Below, one piece after another: positions 1 to 10,240 of a DNA stretch of 64,000 nt. The notes below the pieces were generated by a model. That model ran no database searches. It was given only the letters and a program-made list of their open reading frames with translations, and was not told the DNA's origin. The stretch is from Sycon ciliatum (Eukaryota > Porifera > Calcarea > Leucosolenida > Sycettidae), in assembly GCF_964019385.1 (NCBI RefSeq), contig NC_088655.1, forward strand, positions 19,409,241 through 19,473,240, written 5' to 3'. Each line of letters starts with the position of its first letter. Position 1 is the stretch's first letter. The translations under genes and the position numbers were made by a program.

Positions 1-270
1 GTGCGAGTCAACCCCTGTGACACGGATTTCTGTGCCGTGTCACCTCCCTAGTTTGAGTACGACTCCCTGGTGTACACCAACGTATCCAGATCATCTACAG
101 TCAGCTCGTGACTCGTAACATTTTGTCCTTTTCCTTTTTTTTTACCATAATTAAATTGGCTTGTTCTTGAAGCAGCGTGTTCGGGAGCCGAATGCATTTT
201 TTAAATTTTTTTTACAAAGACCACTTAAATTACTTTCGACAACACGGCGATGCATGTTGTTTCTCATATA
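1..270. other. intergenic, no gene seen
   Basis: No coding potential is visible. A small imperfect hairpin near 17-47 pairs GTGACACGG with CCGTGTCAC. The rest is AT-rich unique-looking sequence up to the first MITE. Confidence 0.4.
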
Positions 271-583
271 CCGTATTATCTCTAATATAAGCACGGTCCT
301 TTATTTTTTCAATGTACCTCCGCCCCGTGCTATTAATGGAGACGATCCATTATTGGAGACTGGTCCATTATTATTTCAACCTCATTTCAGAGGCATGCTG
401 CAATGCCAAATTCATGTCAGACACACACATTTCTGGGTTTTTTTCGCCGGTACAGATAATGAATTTACACAGTGTGCGTATAATGGAGACTGAGCACTTT
501 ATTTTTTGAATGCCGCCCCAAGGTGTTCTATTATTGGAGACGTGCTATTATTGGAGACTGTGCTTATATTAGAGATAATACGG
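271..583. mobile_element. MITE, TA target, CCGTA termini (copy A)
   Basis: Terminal inverted repeats begin CCGTATTATCTCTAATATAA at 271 and end with the complement at 583. TA dinucleotides flank both ends (269-270 and 584-585). The interior repeats the motif TATTGGAGAC several times near both ends. There is no transposase. TA target and short inverted ends suggest a Tc1/mariner-like or similar superfamily; this is inference from structure. Confidence 0.75.
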
Positions 584-585
584 TA

Positions 586-953
586 CCGTAGAATCCCGCG
601 GATAAGCCCATGCTCGCGCATAAGCCCAGGGAAAGTTCGAACATTACAAGGCTTCGTCGTACAAGCCCATGGGCCTAATTCGTACCGAGAGTCCATAAAT
701 TATGGACTCTTGGTCGTACCATGTACATGTACGCAGTACATGGTAGTTTTTTTTGTACATTTCAACACAATCATCGGTTGTTTTTGTTTGCACAGTGGCT
801 TTCAGCAATGTGCTTCTCACTTCCTTGGTACTTTTCAATAGCACAATGTTGGTGTCAGCGTATAAGCCCATGCCCGCGTATAAGCCCATGTTCTCGTATA
901 TGCCCACCGAAATGTCCTTGTGAAACAGTGGGCTTATCCGCGGGATTCTACGG
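586..953. mobile_element. MITE, TA target, CCGTA termini (copy B)
   Basis: Inverted ends starting CCGTAGAATCCCGCGGATAA at 586 match the complement ending at 953. It shares the TA at 584-585 with the preceding MITE and has TA at 954-955. The interior repeats TATAAGCCCATG-like units. It is non-coding and probably of the same broad family as the elements at 271 and 55771. Confidence 0.75.
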
Positions 954-955
954 TA

Positions 956-1342
956 TAGAGCTTCTTCATGCCTTGGTCATGTGATTGCACTTGAAAAAAA
1001 ATGCAATGGAAATGAGAAATGAGCGTAGACACCTAGGCACCACTGTAGTACAATACCAGTTGTGACAAGTTAGCTGTGAGAGATGAAAAGGATGTGGAAG
1101 GACAAAAGAACACAACACAAGAACACAGTCTTGACACAGCCGAGGACAGGCTCCAGTAAGAGGCTATTAATTTTACAAAACAGAGTGGCACCACTTGAGC
1201 ACCACTTGAGCACCACTTGAGCATCACTTGAGCAATACCTGAGCACCACTTGACCAATACTTGAGCATCACTCCAGCATCACTTGAGTATCACTTGCGTG
1301 GCATGGTCCGTATGGATTGCATTTTGGTGTTGAGAGAGAGTT
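956..1342. repeat. intergenic with 11-bp minisatellite
   Basis: From about 1187 to 1296 an 11-bp unit close to GAGCACCACTT is repeated about ten times with drift. Nothing gene-like is seen in the flanking sequence. Confidence 0.6.
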
Positions 1343-2298
1343 GGGGGGGGGGGGGGGGGGGGGTTAACACAGTACGGTGACATTCCGCGTATACTTCAGC
1401 ATGCTACAAACCAGTGTACAGCAAGCTTTGTGAACACGCCTTACCGAGACGGAACTGCTCTGTGTGAATGCATTTCGCAATTTGCAACATTCTGACAAGC
1501 TCCCGGCACCACCCGGGAACGTGCGTACCAACGAAACGGTTGGGCATCACCGTGTACTGTAAGCAGTCAACACGGCCACAGTCCAGTGCAAGTGTCGTGT
1601 GGACAAGCCCGGTGTGCTTCAGTTGTCCAGAAAGGGGTTGCACAAGCTGTGCTTGTGTGTAGCACCAGTAGATACCGTCATCCTCTGGCAGCCATGTAGG
1701 CCTCGCCTGTACACACTGTTTGACTGGGAAAGAGTCCGTGTCACGCGGACCACTGTAGCGTGAAGTCTCACTGTACTGCTCATGACACGTGCATGTATTG
1801 TTCTTAGTAGATCTGGTCTGTGCATGCTTCTGCAATACCTGTACTACAGTGTTACTCGCTTCACTGCACATTCCCACGCATGCGCTCGCTCACTGCATCA
1901 TGTAGTGCATGAGGTAGTGCTCATGCGGCCCTTTCCTTTGTGTTCAGTTGTGTTAGAAACAAGTAACGTTGGTTGTTCTTTTTTCTTACTAAACGATCAC
2001 TATCAGTGTTTGAGTTGATAATAACAACCTTCCTCTCACAGCCAGTCCTGCTGTTATTATGGTTCTATTATTGGGGATCCAGCCCTGATAACAGTCCTAT
2101 TGTATTGTATTGTATTTTATTATTTAACTTGGGCATTCCCAACAGATCCCATTGGCGCGGGCACACCAGTACAAAACCCGTTCCAGGCATCGTTTCCTAT
2201 TTCACTCACCACAACTACAGTAAAACGTGATATTCTCTGTGTAACTTTAATTTCGCTGGTTTCGGTAGTGAAAACAACAACCACCTGAATTAAGATTA
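1343..2298. other. poly-G tract and unassigned sequence
   Basis: A run of 21 G lies at 1343-1363. A 157-codon open frame on the minus strand (1877-1404) has no recognisable domain and no splice or codon evidence, so it is not called as a gene. The rest shows no clear structure. Confidence 0.4.
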
Positions 2299-2701
2299 GG
2301 GGTCGTCCGTAAATATCGATGTTTTTTTAGAGACGATATTTGTTCATATCTCCCCAGACCCCCCCCCCCCCCCCCTCTAATACGAACATGCATACATTTA
2401 ATATTTATGCAGTGGACCGATATTTTGTATATTGAACGGTTCGTGTGTACAGGTAGGTACATAATACGTGCTTCAGTACTAGTAGTAGTACAAGTCACAA
2501 AGTTCAAGTGCCTGCAAGGCCCTGCATGCTGCATGGTGCACGAGCCGCAACAAGCAAGTACAAGGTGCATACCTAAAAATAGCGTATGTGAAGATCGATA
2601 TTTTTCCGCCAAAAACAACGAACAGCGTCAAAACCCCCTCCCCCCCCCCCCATACGAACGAATATCGTCTCTAAAAAACATCGATATTTACGGACGGCCC
2701 C
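2299..2701. mobile_element. PIF/Harbinger-like MITE, TTA target
   Basis: Inverted ends of about 45 bp begin GGGGTCGTCCGTAAATATCG at 2299 and end with the near-complement at 2701. TTA flanks both sides (2296-2298 and 2702-2704), which is the PIF/Harbinger target style. Poly-C tracts lie just inside both ends. No transposase is present. Confidence 0.75.
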
Positions 2702-2733
2702 TTACATATAAAAGGCAGTAGAGTACTGCATAA

Positions 2734-2926
2734 GCAGAAATATTCGTCTGGAATTTAATTTCGTCCTTTTCGTCCAAGGAACTTTTGGACTAAATTAAAT
2801 GCCGGACTAATGTCGATTTGTCCAGCTTTTCTATACACTCTTCTGATCCATGGACGAAATTTTCAACCGGACGAACTCCCTTTTGTTTGGAGTTGGACGA
2901 AAGTATTGACCGACGAAATTTTCTGC
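2734..2926. mobile_element. small inverted-repeat element between direct repeats
   Basis: Ends GCAGAAATATTCGTC and GACGAAATTTTCTGC are imperfect inverted repeats. The element lies between imperfect direct repeats starting TATAAAAGG (about 2707 and 2935), each followed by a TAGAGTA-type stretch. The interior repeats GGACGAA-like motifs. Superfamily is unknown. Confidence 0.45.
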
Positions 2927-3107
2927 CTGTACAGTATAAAAGGTACTAGAGTATGCACGGTATGTGAACTGAATGTTGATCACCTAATTCTGCATTGCAC
3001 CTGAAACCTGGCAGGTCCGTGGTACCGAAATTTAAATACACTAAAAATGACATGTTTTACAGTATTTCCTTCCTCTTCTTCTGATTCCGTGCCTGTGTTG
3101 TCTGTAG

Positions 3108-3724
3108 GTCGCAAAGGGGCAAGCAATGGCAGTGCCGCGGCAGAGGAGCACGTGGAGCTCGTGGCATTCCGGCGACTACCAACAGCCGGCGATGACAATG
3201 ATGATGACGTTGACAACAGCAGCGAACGTTATACCATCGACGCCGAGTCGCGGGCCACTAATCTCAGCGTCAGCTCCAACGTGGATGATGATGAGGATGA
3301 CGCCAGCAGTGTGAATAGCGACCTACGTGTGGTCCGTCTGGATGCAGACGATCAGGAGCTGCTACCGGACTCGCCGGCGCCTGCATCGCCTACACCGCGA
3401 CCTCCACGCTATCGGGGAGTGCCGGATCGGCGTACGCTGATCAACCGTTTCATCTTCATCGCCATCTCAGTGACGCTGTGCCTCCTCGGCATCGCGCTGC
3501 GCGTCTTCGTGCCGCTGCACCGCACCAGCAGGGACTATGCGCAGAGCGGTTGCCCTGGCGACGTGGTCAACGGAACCATGGCAACGCCACCGCCGTCGTT
3601 CAACACCAGCGACGCGTTCAACACCAGTGGTGCAGCGTTGGACCTTGCTGCCATGCCCATCTCCCCTGCCGGCTGGTCGTTGTTACCGGAAACGCAATAT
3701 CGTGTGTGCAGCGGCTTTTCCTAG
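3108..3724 (+). CDS. putative type II membrane protein, internal or last exon
   Basis: The frame is open from an ATG at 3047 to TAG at 3724, and the region is GC-rich against AT-rich flanks. The pyrimidine-rich run ending CTGTAG at 3107 is a good splice acceptor, so I take 3108 as the exon start. Numbering from the 3047 ATG, residues 1-115 are acidic and Ser/Asp-rich, 116-134 carry many Arg, 135-155 form one hydrophobic membrane segment, and 156-225 hold three N-glycosylation sequons (175, 186, 192) and Cys 169. Positive charges before the segment and sequons after it predict a cytoplasmic N-terminus and an extracellular or lumenal C-terminal part. The family is not recognised. The stop could be real, or an intron could start just before it; no strong donor is seen. 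The upstream exon was not found. Confidence 0.55.
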
Positions 3725-4204
3725 GGGTTTGCCTGCGCCCGATACGGGCTGCAAAATGAGAAAGACAAGCTCTCGCTCTCTTTTTACTCTCCTCCGTCGG
3801 TTTCTGCTGCTGTTGAGTGTGGGGTGATGTCTTGCGCACGTCCGATACACTCGGCGGAGGCTATCCTTCACCCTAGCGAGCAGGTCGGGCGACGAAACCG
3901 TATCATGGTTCGTTTCGGCAATGCGAAAAGACCCTGCGTGAGTGAGAGTTCTGGCTAGGTGGTGGCCTGTACAAGTGTACTGCTTATATGGCTAATGGCT
4001 CAATCTCGGGCTTGTCTGTTTTATATTGTTTGGGGCATACGTGCTCATTCTGGAAGTGAGCGTTCTTGTTCCAGGAGTGTGTGTTCTCATTCCGGAAGCA
4101 CTTGTTCCAACTCCGGAATCATGTGCTCTCACTCTAGAAGTGGGCATTCTCGTTCGGGAAGCGTGTGGTCTTCATCAAGGAGTGCACTGCCAAGCAGTGA
4201 TCAT
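3725..4204. repeat. intergenic with drifted minisatellite
   Basis: From about 4036 to 4190 units of roughly 24-30 bp resembling TTCTCATTCCGGAAGTG repeat imperfectly. No gene signal is seen. Confidence 0.45.
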
Positions 4205-4262
4205 GAGATCACCACCGCATGAGATAGTCCGGTGATCTATGTTCCATCTGTCTGCTGCCAAA
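4205..4262 (-). mobile_element. LINE C-terminal fragment
   Basis: The minus strand reads [13 protein letters not shown], resembling the LAADRWNS-type C-terminal motif of the LINE piece at 16840-17190. It is very short and abuts a (GT)n tract, so the assignment is weak. Confidence 0.3.
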
Positions 4263-4266
4263 ATCA

Positions 4267-4339
4267 AATGTGTGTGTGTGTGTGTTTGCGCGCGTGTGCG
4301 TGCGCGTGCGTGTGTGTGTGTATGCGCGCATGCGCGCGC

Positions 4340-4399
<60 letters not shown>
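4267..4399. repeat. (GT)n microsatellite
   Basis: An imperfect then perfect GT/GC-rich dinucleotide tract of about 130 bp. The long open frames across it are repeat artefacts. Confidence 0.9.
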
Positions 4400-4403
<4 letters not shown>

Positions 4404-4489
4404 TTGCATATGCGATATGGTGCTAGTGAGCAGTCACAGCGACCATTCCTACCTATTTCATTATTCTGTTCGATTATTTTGCTTTTTGA

Positions 4490-4600
4490 GAGAAGTGAAA
4501 AGAGAAATGTCAAAGAACTAGCCGACTGTCTTTATCAAGACCCAAACCAGGGACCGTCGTTACCATGGCTACAGGCCAGTGATGCTCTACCATTTTAAGT
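4490..4600 (-). mobile_element. tRNA-derived SINE-like fragment
   Basis: On the minus strand a box-A-like TGGTAGAGCATC is followed about 40 bp later by a box-B-like GGTTTGGGTC, then a body ending in ACAGTCGG. The layout matches the better unit at 47131-47236. It does not fold as a functional tRNA. Confidence 0.4.
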
Positions 4601-5208
4601 CATGGAGTCGTTATTTTATTTTTTTATTCCACAATCACGATGACATAGTGCCAATAAACATGTGATGCGGGTGATTTTAACCAGGCATGGAGTTATTCTG
4701 CTCTGGCAATGTTTTTCTGCTTCCACTGCTTCTCATTGTTTCTCATACCCTTTCCGATACTGTACTGCGATATTGATGGTTGCAATGTTCCAACTGCCCG
4801 TCCCGTTGTATTTTACATATGAAAAACCTACATTCATTGTTTGTGTTTTACTCTAAACCTGTCTTACAGAAATGTTCCAGGCTGGCCTGTAATAATATTT
4901 TACAAGTATAGGGACAATAGTCCCGAAACGTTGCATCTTAGTTCTTACGCCATGCTTAGAAACATGCCATGAAAGTCCTGACGACCTCTTTTGTACGGAG
5001 AATCATATCCGATACTCATTATGACTGAAAAAATAGTAATATATATTTTAGCCTTTTCACAATTTTTTTTCACAATCTACGGGTGATATTTCTTTAGTGT
5101 CCGTGTGCTCATGGCTGTAGGCAGGACGCCTGCTAGTAGTAGCGTTATGCATGATGGCCTTTGGGGCGCGGGGAGCTTACCCAGCAGCCTTGTCCCTTGT
5201 GTGTGTCT
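4601..5208. other. intergenic, nothing assigned
   Basis: AT-rich sequence. A stem GGGAC-AATA-GTCCC followed by GAAACG near 4912-4935 resembles part of a hammerhead, but CTGATGA is absent, so it is not called. Confidence 0.4.
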
Positions 5209-5290
5209 GTGGGGGGGGGGGGGGGGGGTATGTGTGTATGTGTATGTGTGTGTGTGTGTATGTGTGTGTGTGTGGGGGGGGGGGGGGGGT
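5209..5290. repeat. poly-G and GT low-complexity tract
   Basis: Two G runs flank a (GT)n segment with some TATG units. This is simple sequence with no gene. Confidence 0.9.
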
Positions 5291-5298
5291 GCCAGCTA

Positions 5299-5432
5299 CA
5301 GTGCTGGCAACTGAAATCCGACCCCTGATCACATCGCAAAGACCCAACACGGGATGGTAAAACTACGAAACAACAGGGACCGCTAGAATGTGAACCCACC
5401 GTTCAGGGGTCGGATTTCAGTTGCCAGCACTG
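5299..5432. mobile_element. MITE, TA target, CAGT termini
   Basis: Inverted ends CAGTGCTGGCAACTGAAATC and the complement enclose about 70 bp. TA flanks both ends (5297-5298 and 5433-5434). The end sequence includes ACTGAAATCCGACCC, also found in the element at 18412-18604, so both may be one family. Confidence 0.7.
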
Positions 5433-5514
5433 TAGTTCGGTTGATGGGTGCACTTATGGCAGATAGCTTTGGGTCTGTTGCCAATGGTCTCGCCTGGTAT
5501 ACCCACCCACACTA

Positions 5515-5964
5515 CAGTGAAACCTGTAACTAAAGACCACCGTGACTAGCGGCCAGCATGGTACTACAGTAAAACCTGTAACTAAAGACCACCCTGACTA
5601 GCGGCCAGCATGGTACTACAGTAAAACCTGTAACTAAAGACCACCCTGACTAGCGGCCAGCATGGTACTACAGCAAAACCTGTAACTAAAGACCACCGTG
5701 ACTAGCGACCAGCCTGGTACTACAGTAAAACCTGTGACTAAAGACCACCGTGACTAGCGACCAGCCTGGTACTACAGTAAAACCTGTAACTAAAGACCAC
5801 CGTGACTAGCGACCAGCCTGGTACTACAGACCACTTCGGCAGACACGGACGGTCTCACGTTCATATTATGGTTGCGGGCTGCAAACCTCTAACTAAGGAC
5901 CACCTGCCACTAAAGACCGCTTTCTCCGGTCCCAAGGGGTGGTCGTTAGTCACAGGTTTTACTG
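5515..5964. mobile_element. MITE with amplified 52-bp terminal unit
   Basis: The left end is TA-CAGTGAAACCTGTAAC and the right end is the complement (TTACTG-TA). From 5515 to about 5830 the left terminal segment is repeated about six times with a 52-bp period (unit starts near 5521, 5573, 5625, 5677, 5729 and 5781). The array probably grew from one terminal repeat. Non-coding. Confidence 0.7.
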
Positions 5965-5966
5965 TA

Positions 5967-6889
5967 CTACAATGGGAGTATGGTTCTCACCAGCAAAGAG
6001 TCTCCACAGCCTAGCGAAAGAATCTGTCTTGGGCTCTACACTACTTTTGTTTCCCTGGCGACCGTGGTGTTGCATCCGTTTAGGGCAAGTACGGGTGCCT
6101 GATGATTTCATTCCGATGGAGCTGGGGAGAGGAGGCACAACACTCGTGCAGTTTTACAATGTCATGTACAGAGCGGGACAAGTGAGGAGGTGTTGTTGAC
6201 AGCGCTATACCATCACCAGCGTTTTTAGTGCTTTCAGTTCACAGCCACTCCTAATAGACCCATCGCCCAACGCGATACTTAGCTCTTCGCTACGTTGGTC
6301 CCGTTTGGATTTCCGAAATAAAACAAACATCCTCATCAAACGGCGTCGGAGTCGAATCATGGGGAGACGAGCTGAATGACAAGGCACGGCAAGACGCGAC
6401 AAGCGAGGAACGAAAGGAACCTACGGAAAGATCATATCGCCGATTGACGTCGATACGAATGTGAACGCACTCACACGACCGTACAGACTGGGAAGCGACG
6501 AACAGAAAAATCTGTTCAAGAACACCCCTGCGGGGCCCTGCGGCACGGTCCTTTGGACGCCACTGACGTATATGGACAGGAAGAGTGGCTATGATGCGGC
6601 TTATGCCTCGCACGATCGCGCCAATCGACACTGAACACCCCAACAACTGCTCCATGTCGTGTCGTATGCGTCGTACACAATTTGTTTTGTTCATGGTTTT
6701 AAGGGCAGGACCACTGCTATGCGTTCCTCCGCCTTGTAACATGCTGTCATCGTCAAAAACAATTTACAGCAGTCCTTGTCAAATCGTCTAAAGACCAAGT
6801 CTGCTCGTGCTTAGTACCACCAAGAGTGTAAGAATGTCTAGTGGCAGAGGGCTAAGAAATTTTGCAACATTTCTTCCAGGAAGTCCACC
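5967..6889. other. intergenic with one dispersed repeat piece
   Basis: A 150-codon minus-strand frame (6742-6290) lacks recognisable motifs. The segment near 6705-6755, including CCTTGTAACATGCTGTCA, recurs near 17583-17625, so at least its end is repeat DNA. No gene is called. Confidence 0.35.
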
Positions 6890-8130
6890 ATTCCCGATTT
6901 GAAGTACAATGATGTCGTTGCAACCACACAGTCTGAGAAAGTGAAGATCCTGGCGCAGCATTTTGCCAACCAATGGCAATGCTCACTGCCATCGGAAGCG
7001 AACCAGCACTCATTACAAGAACGGCCGAACAACGCAAGCAACTCCAACTTGTTTCACTTCCACAGGTTTAGTCCAGGACAGGTCCAATATGATCTGACTC
7101 ATCTGTCCTCTCGAAAGTCTACTTCAGCTACTGTGGTGTGAATCACTGTCTTTTATGTTCTAACAAAGGCTTATCAGCATCCACCTTTCCGACTGAATGG
7201 AGGCTGGCTACGGTCACCCACTTGTACAAAGGCAGAGGCAGTACAGCATCGCCCACTAACTAACCACCTATATCGCTCTTGCACCCGATTACAAGTAGTC
7301 GCCTCTTCGAGTTTCGCTTGGCATCTAGCCTCAACATGACGTATATCAATCACGGCTCACACATGACGGGTTTACTTGGCTCTAGTAAAAAAATCAACAT
7401 CAATTGATTGTGGCGAGTCAATTTGCATCTATCCATCAAAGGTCGACAACCGACCAGCTCGTTCTCCTGAGTCACCGGATGGCTGATATCTCAGACACTG
7501 GTGGAAAGTTTGACTGTGTTTTCCTAGATTTCCGGAAAGTCTTTGATAAGGTCCATCACCCAACACTCATCAAATGTCTAGAACGATGCATGGATCACTC
7601 CACAGTTAAATGGTTCCAGAGCTATCTAGACTCCACAGAAAGCTACAAGTGAAGATAGAGCAGACCATCTGCGCGACTCATTCCGTCACCAGCGGAGTTC
7701 CGCAGGGATCGCACCTTGCCCCTCTACTCTTTCTACTGTATATTAGCACGTACCCTCCCTGATAGTCTGCACCATAGTAGCCCCTTTCTGTTTGCAGACG
7801 ATGTGACTCTTCGGTATGCTCACCACCAGGCATAGTCCCTCGATGAGAATCGGTCTAATGTCCAGCAGGAGCTCAACAGTTGCCCTGCAATGGGCCAGGA
7901 GCGTCCATGGTCAGTTCTCTCCGGAGAAGACTTCTTCCCTCTGCAACTACCAACTCCTTACACCATCACCAACCCGTATGGACAATATTCCTATTCGTCA
8001 CCCCACTTCTGTAGTTCACCTTGGTGCAGAGCTAAGCCCTGACCTAAAGTGTCATAGTCATTTTGCAATCGTTTTCAGAAAGTTCCAGCAAAGAGTAAAC
8101 CTACTCTGCTATATGGGTCGTCATTTACGT

Positions 8131-8255
8131 ATACAATAAATGAGGAGGCCGAGGATTTATGACCAATAAAAACTATTATAAAAACCGAGGTCCCCCGAGG
8201 TTTTTATAATTAGTTTTTATTGGTCATAAACCCAAGGCCGGAGCATTTATTGTAT
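8131..8255. repeat. 125-bp foldback hairpin
   Basis: Arms of about 55 bp, from ATACAATAAATG to CATTTATTGTAT, pair almost throughout around the short centre GAGGTCCCCCGAGG. It lies inside the LINE and directly abuts the next MITE. Confidence 0.75.
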
Positions 8256-8735
8256 TTAGAATCAACCAGTAAAAACTCCTACTCAATCTCCAACAACAAA
8301 ATTAGCGGACAGCTGTTATTTGTGTTGCTATGACAACCCGTGTGCTGGACGAGTATTTGTTGTCATTGGTTCAATTTCTTTTAGTCTTCATAGGCTATCA
8401 GATCATTTTCCTTATTCGGTCTATTTATAACCAGTATCTATAATGAGAGTGTGGTCTGTCTCCATGGTTACCGGTGTTCATTTCATAACTATAGCCACTG
8501 CTCCTTGTTAGACCTTATCTGGAAGGCCCATTCTTGCATATTCCAACAGCAGCCAAGGGAGCTAGCTCTCTTGGTTATGCGGACTGGGTCCGATCCTAAA
8601 AAGCTGTTTTTATGAACTGTTTTTATGAACTGTTTTTATGAACTGTTTTTATTGGATAGGATATGATTATGTTCAATAAACGAGGTTTGTGTCAATGGGA
8701 GATTGACTTGGAGTTTTTACGAGTTGATTCTAAAT
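8254..8735. mobile_element. MITE inside LINE
   Basis: Inverted ends of about 37 bp start ATTTAGAATCAACCAG and finish GAGTTGATTCTAAAT. The interior has a 16-bp unit (TATGAACTGTTTT) repeated three times near 8610-8650. No coding sequence and no clear target duplication were found. Confidence 0.6.
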
Positions 8736-8739
8736 CACT

Positions 8740-8990
8740 ATAATATCACCCTCCTCTATAAGGGGTTGGTAAGAGAAAGCGTGGTCGTCCGAAGATTTCC
8801 TTTGCTGACAATATCGTTTCGTGGACTGGTATGTCTCTGCATGAGAATTGCCAGTTGGCATCTGACAGAGATGCATGGCAGTCCCACTGTGCATCTACTG
8901 CTTACACAGCTGCATAATGCCGTTTATTATTATTTTTAATTTTTACTATTATTATTTTTTCGGCAACGCAGATGATGATGATGATGATGA
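8740..8990 (+). mobile_element. RTE-like LINE C-terminal fragment with tail
   Basis: The frame reads KRGRPKISFADNIV then a tail with LASDRDAWQSH, the typical RGRP...DN...DRxxW ending of RTE-like LINE polyproteins, with a stop at about 8915. It is followed by TTATTATT-rich sequence and a (GAT)n tail at 8971-8995. It interrupts the older LINE. Confidence 0.6.
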
Positions 8991-9227
8991 TGATGACTAT
9001 AAGGGGCAAGTTCGCCCTGCAACTCAATACGCCATTCCAGTGTGGACTTATAGATTAAGTGCTGAGCACCTAGCTAGCATTGATGTACTTCAAGCTAGAG
9101 TGTGTAGATCCATTCTAAAGTCCAGTAACACAGCCTTTGATAAATTTGAAACTAAAGAAAATCTAAATAAGCTACGCCATATTCAATCCAAATAATCGAC
9201 GTGGAGACAACAATTTTATATATTAAT

Positions 9228-9410
9228 AGCAATAAAGAGAACAAATTCTGCTGTCATCGCCACACTACAACGAAGTAATGAAAGTTGACCAAAATCGATT
9301 TTCTTGTCACAATCATCAGTGGAAAGTCGTGACTGAAGAGTAACCATCCTGAACTTTCATGACTTCGTTGTGGTGTGGCGATGACAGAAGAATTTGTTCT
9401 CTTTATTGCT
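9228..9410 (-). mobile_element. hairpin element with hammerhead-like centre
   Basis: Arms of about 50 bp (GCAATAAAGAGAACAAATTC side against the complement ending at 9410) surround a centre containing a hammerhead-like core on the minus strand. The centre motif CAGTGGAAAGTCGTGACT recurs, with one difference, in the unrelated-arm hairpin at 54859-55000. Confidence 0.6.
9289..9322 (-). ncRNA. hammerhead ribozyme-like core
   Basis: Minus strand order: CCA, CTGATGA, stem II TTG-TGA-CAA, GAAA, small helix III AT-CG-AT, then TTT and TGG. CCA and TGG give a 3-bp inner stem I; the arms of the hairpin extend pairing beyond an internal loop. All invariant core bases of the family are present; the putative cleavage triplet would be UUU. 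Short stems make activity uncertain. Confidence 0.45.
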
Positions 9411-9429
9411 GTCATATTCAATCCCTTCA

Positions 9430-9895
9430 CTTTAGCCGCCAGTTTCGTTAACTGGTCACCCTCTTTAGATACATCCATTCGAGTCGCACCCTAATTACCT
9501 CGCAATGATCCACATTACCGTTACTAAAAGTGAGCGCCGTCCGAACAAACTAGTCTTCCATAGACATGGCCGCACACTATCTTCTATGTTTCTGTTCCAG
9601 GCAGGCACTCTGTAGAACTGTCTTCCCCTACTAAAACCTCCATCATAAATATTGCTGAGTTTAAAAGAGAACTGCATAATAGTATGGCTAAGTTTTAACT
9701 GCAAAGGTATTCACTGATATTCCTTGTTTTCCTCATTGATTTGCTCACTCTCAGTTGTCCTATTCGTCGTGTTATTTCTCCTCAGTCTCTGCTCACTTTG
9801 TATTCTCATACTCTCATCCCAACTGTACAAAATGGAAACCCCCTCGATAGGCATAAACGGCCTCTGCAGACCTGGGGAATCCTTTAAATCACACG
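9430..9895 (+). mobile_element. LINE C-terminal piece and 3' UTR
   Basis: The + frame near 9590-9700 reads TSIINIAEFKRELHNSM, a typical LINE C-terminus. It is followed by a 3' UTR hairpin segment, GGAAACCCCCTCGATAGGC through GGGGAATCCTTTAAAT (9834-9889), that recurs at other LINE ends in this window. Confidence 0.5.
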
Positions 9896-10240
9896 CCTCA
9901 CCCGCCAGGCTGTACGACTGTCCACCGCGCATCCCCATCAGTTACAGAATGTTCTTCCTGCCAATTCCCGGAACAATGTGAGCCGAGCCTTTCCCCACTC
10001 TGTCATCCCAATTTGGAACCAGCTGCCTTCCTCTATCATTCCCCACCCATTTCACCCAAAGAACATCCAAAATATCAAGACAGCAGCTTATCACCACCTC
10101 CTCAGAACGAACTGGCAGTCTGGCACTGGGCCACTCATAGCATACGCGAGTAAGAGGGTACAGTGTCCTACCCTGCTTGGACATACATGTAATCTATCCT
10201 CACAGACAGTCTCCTCTTGAATTTAAAAGTCTAACAGCGT
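9896..10240 (+). mobile_element. LINE C-terminal fragment
   Basis: The frame from 9978 gives FPHSVIPIWNQLPSSII and NIQNIKTAAYHHL, matching the WNxLP-containing C-terminal region of CR1/Jockey-like LINEs. It is 5'-truncated. Confidence 0.6.

Larger units (their letters stand above)
6890..9195 (+). mobile_element. degenerate CR1/Jockey-like LINE, interrupted
   Basis: Reverse-transcriptase motifs occur in order but in several frames: TEWRLATVTHLYKG near 7185, VFLDFRKVFDKVHH near 7520, VTSGVPQGSHLAPLLFLLYI near 7685, LFADDVTL near 7793, and a 107-codon frame at 7816-8139. The body resumes at about 9000 with QYAIPVW and QARVCRSIL (to about 9193). Between 8131 and about 8990 lie a hairpin, a MITE and a piece of another LINE. 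Several frameshifts mean it is inactive. The 5' part with an endonuclease is not seen. Confidence 0.75.

Noticed and set aside
1404-1877. 157-aa protein-coding gene
   Set aside because: No domain, no splice signals and no codon support.
4905-4940. Hammerhead ribozyme
   Set aside because: It has a GGGAC/GTCCC stem followed by GAAAC, but no CTGATGA and no stem I.
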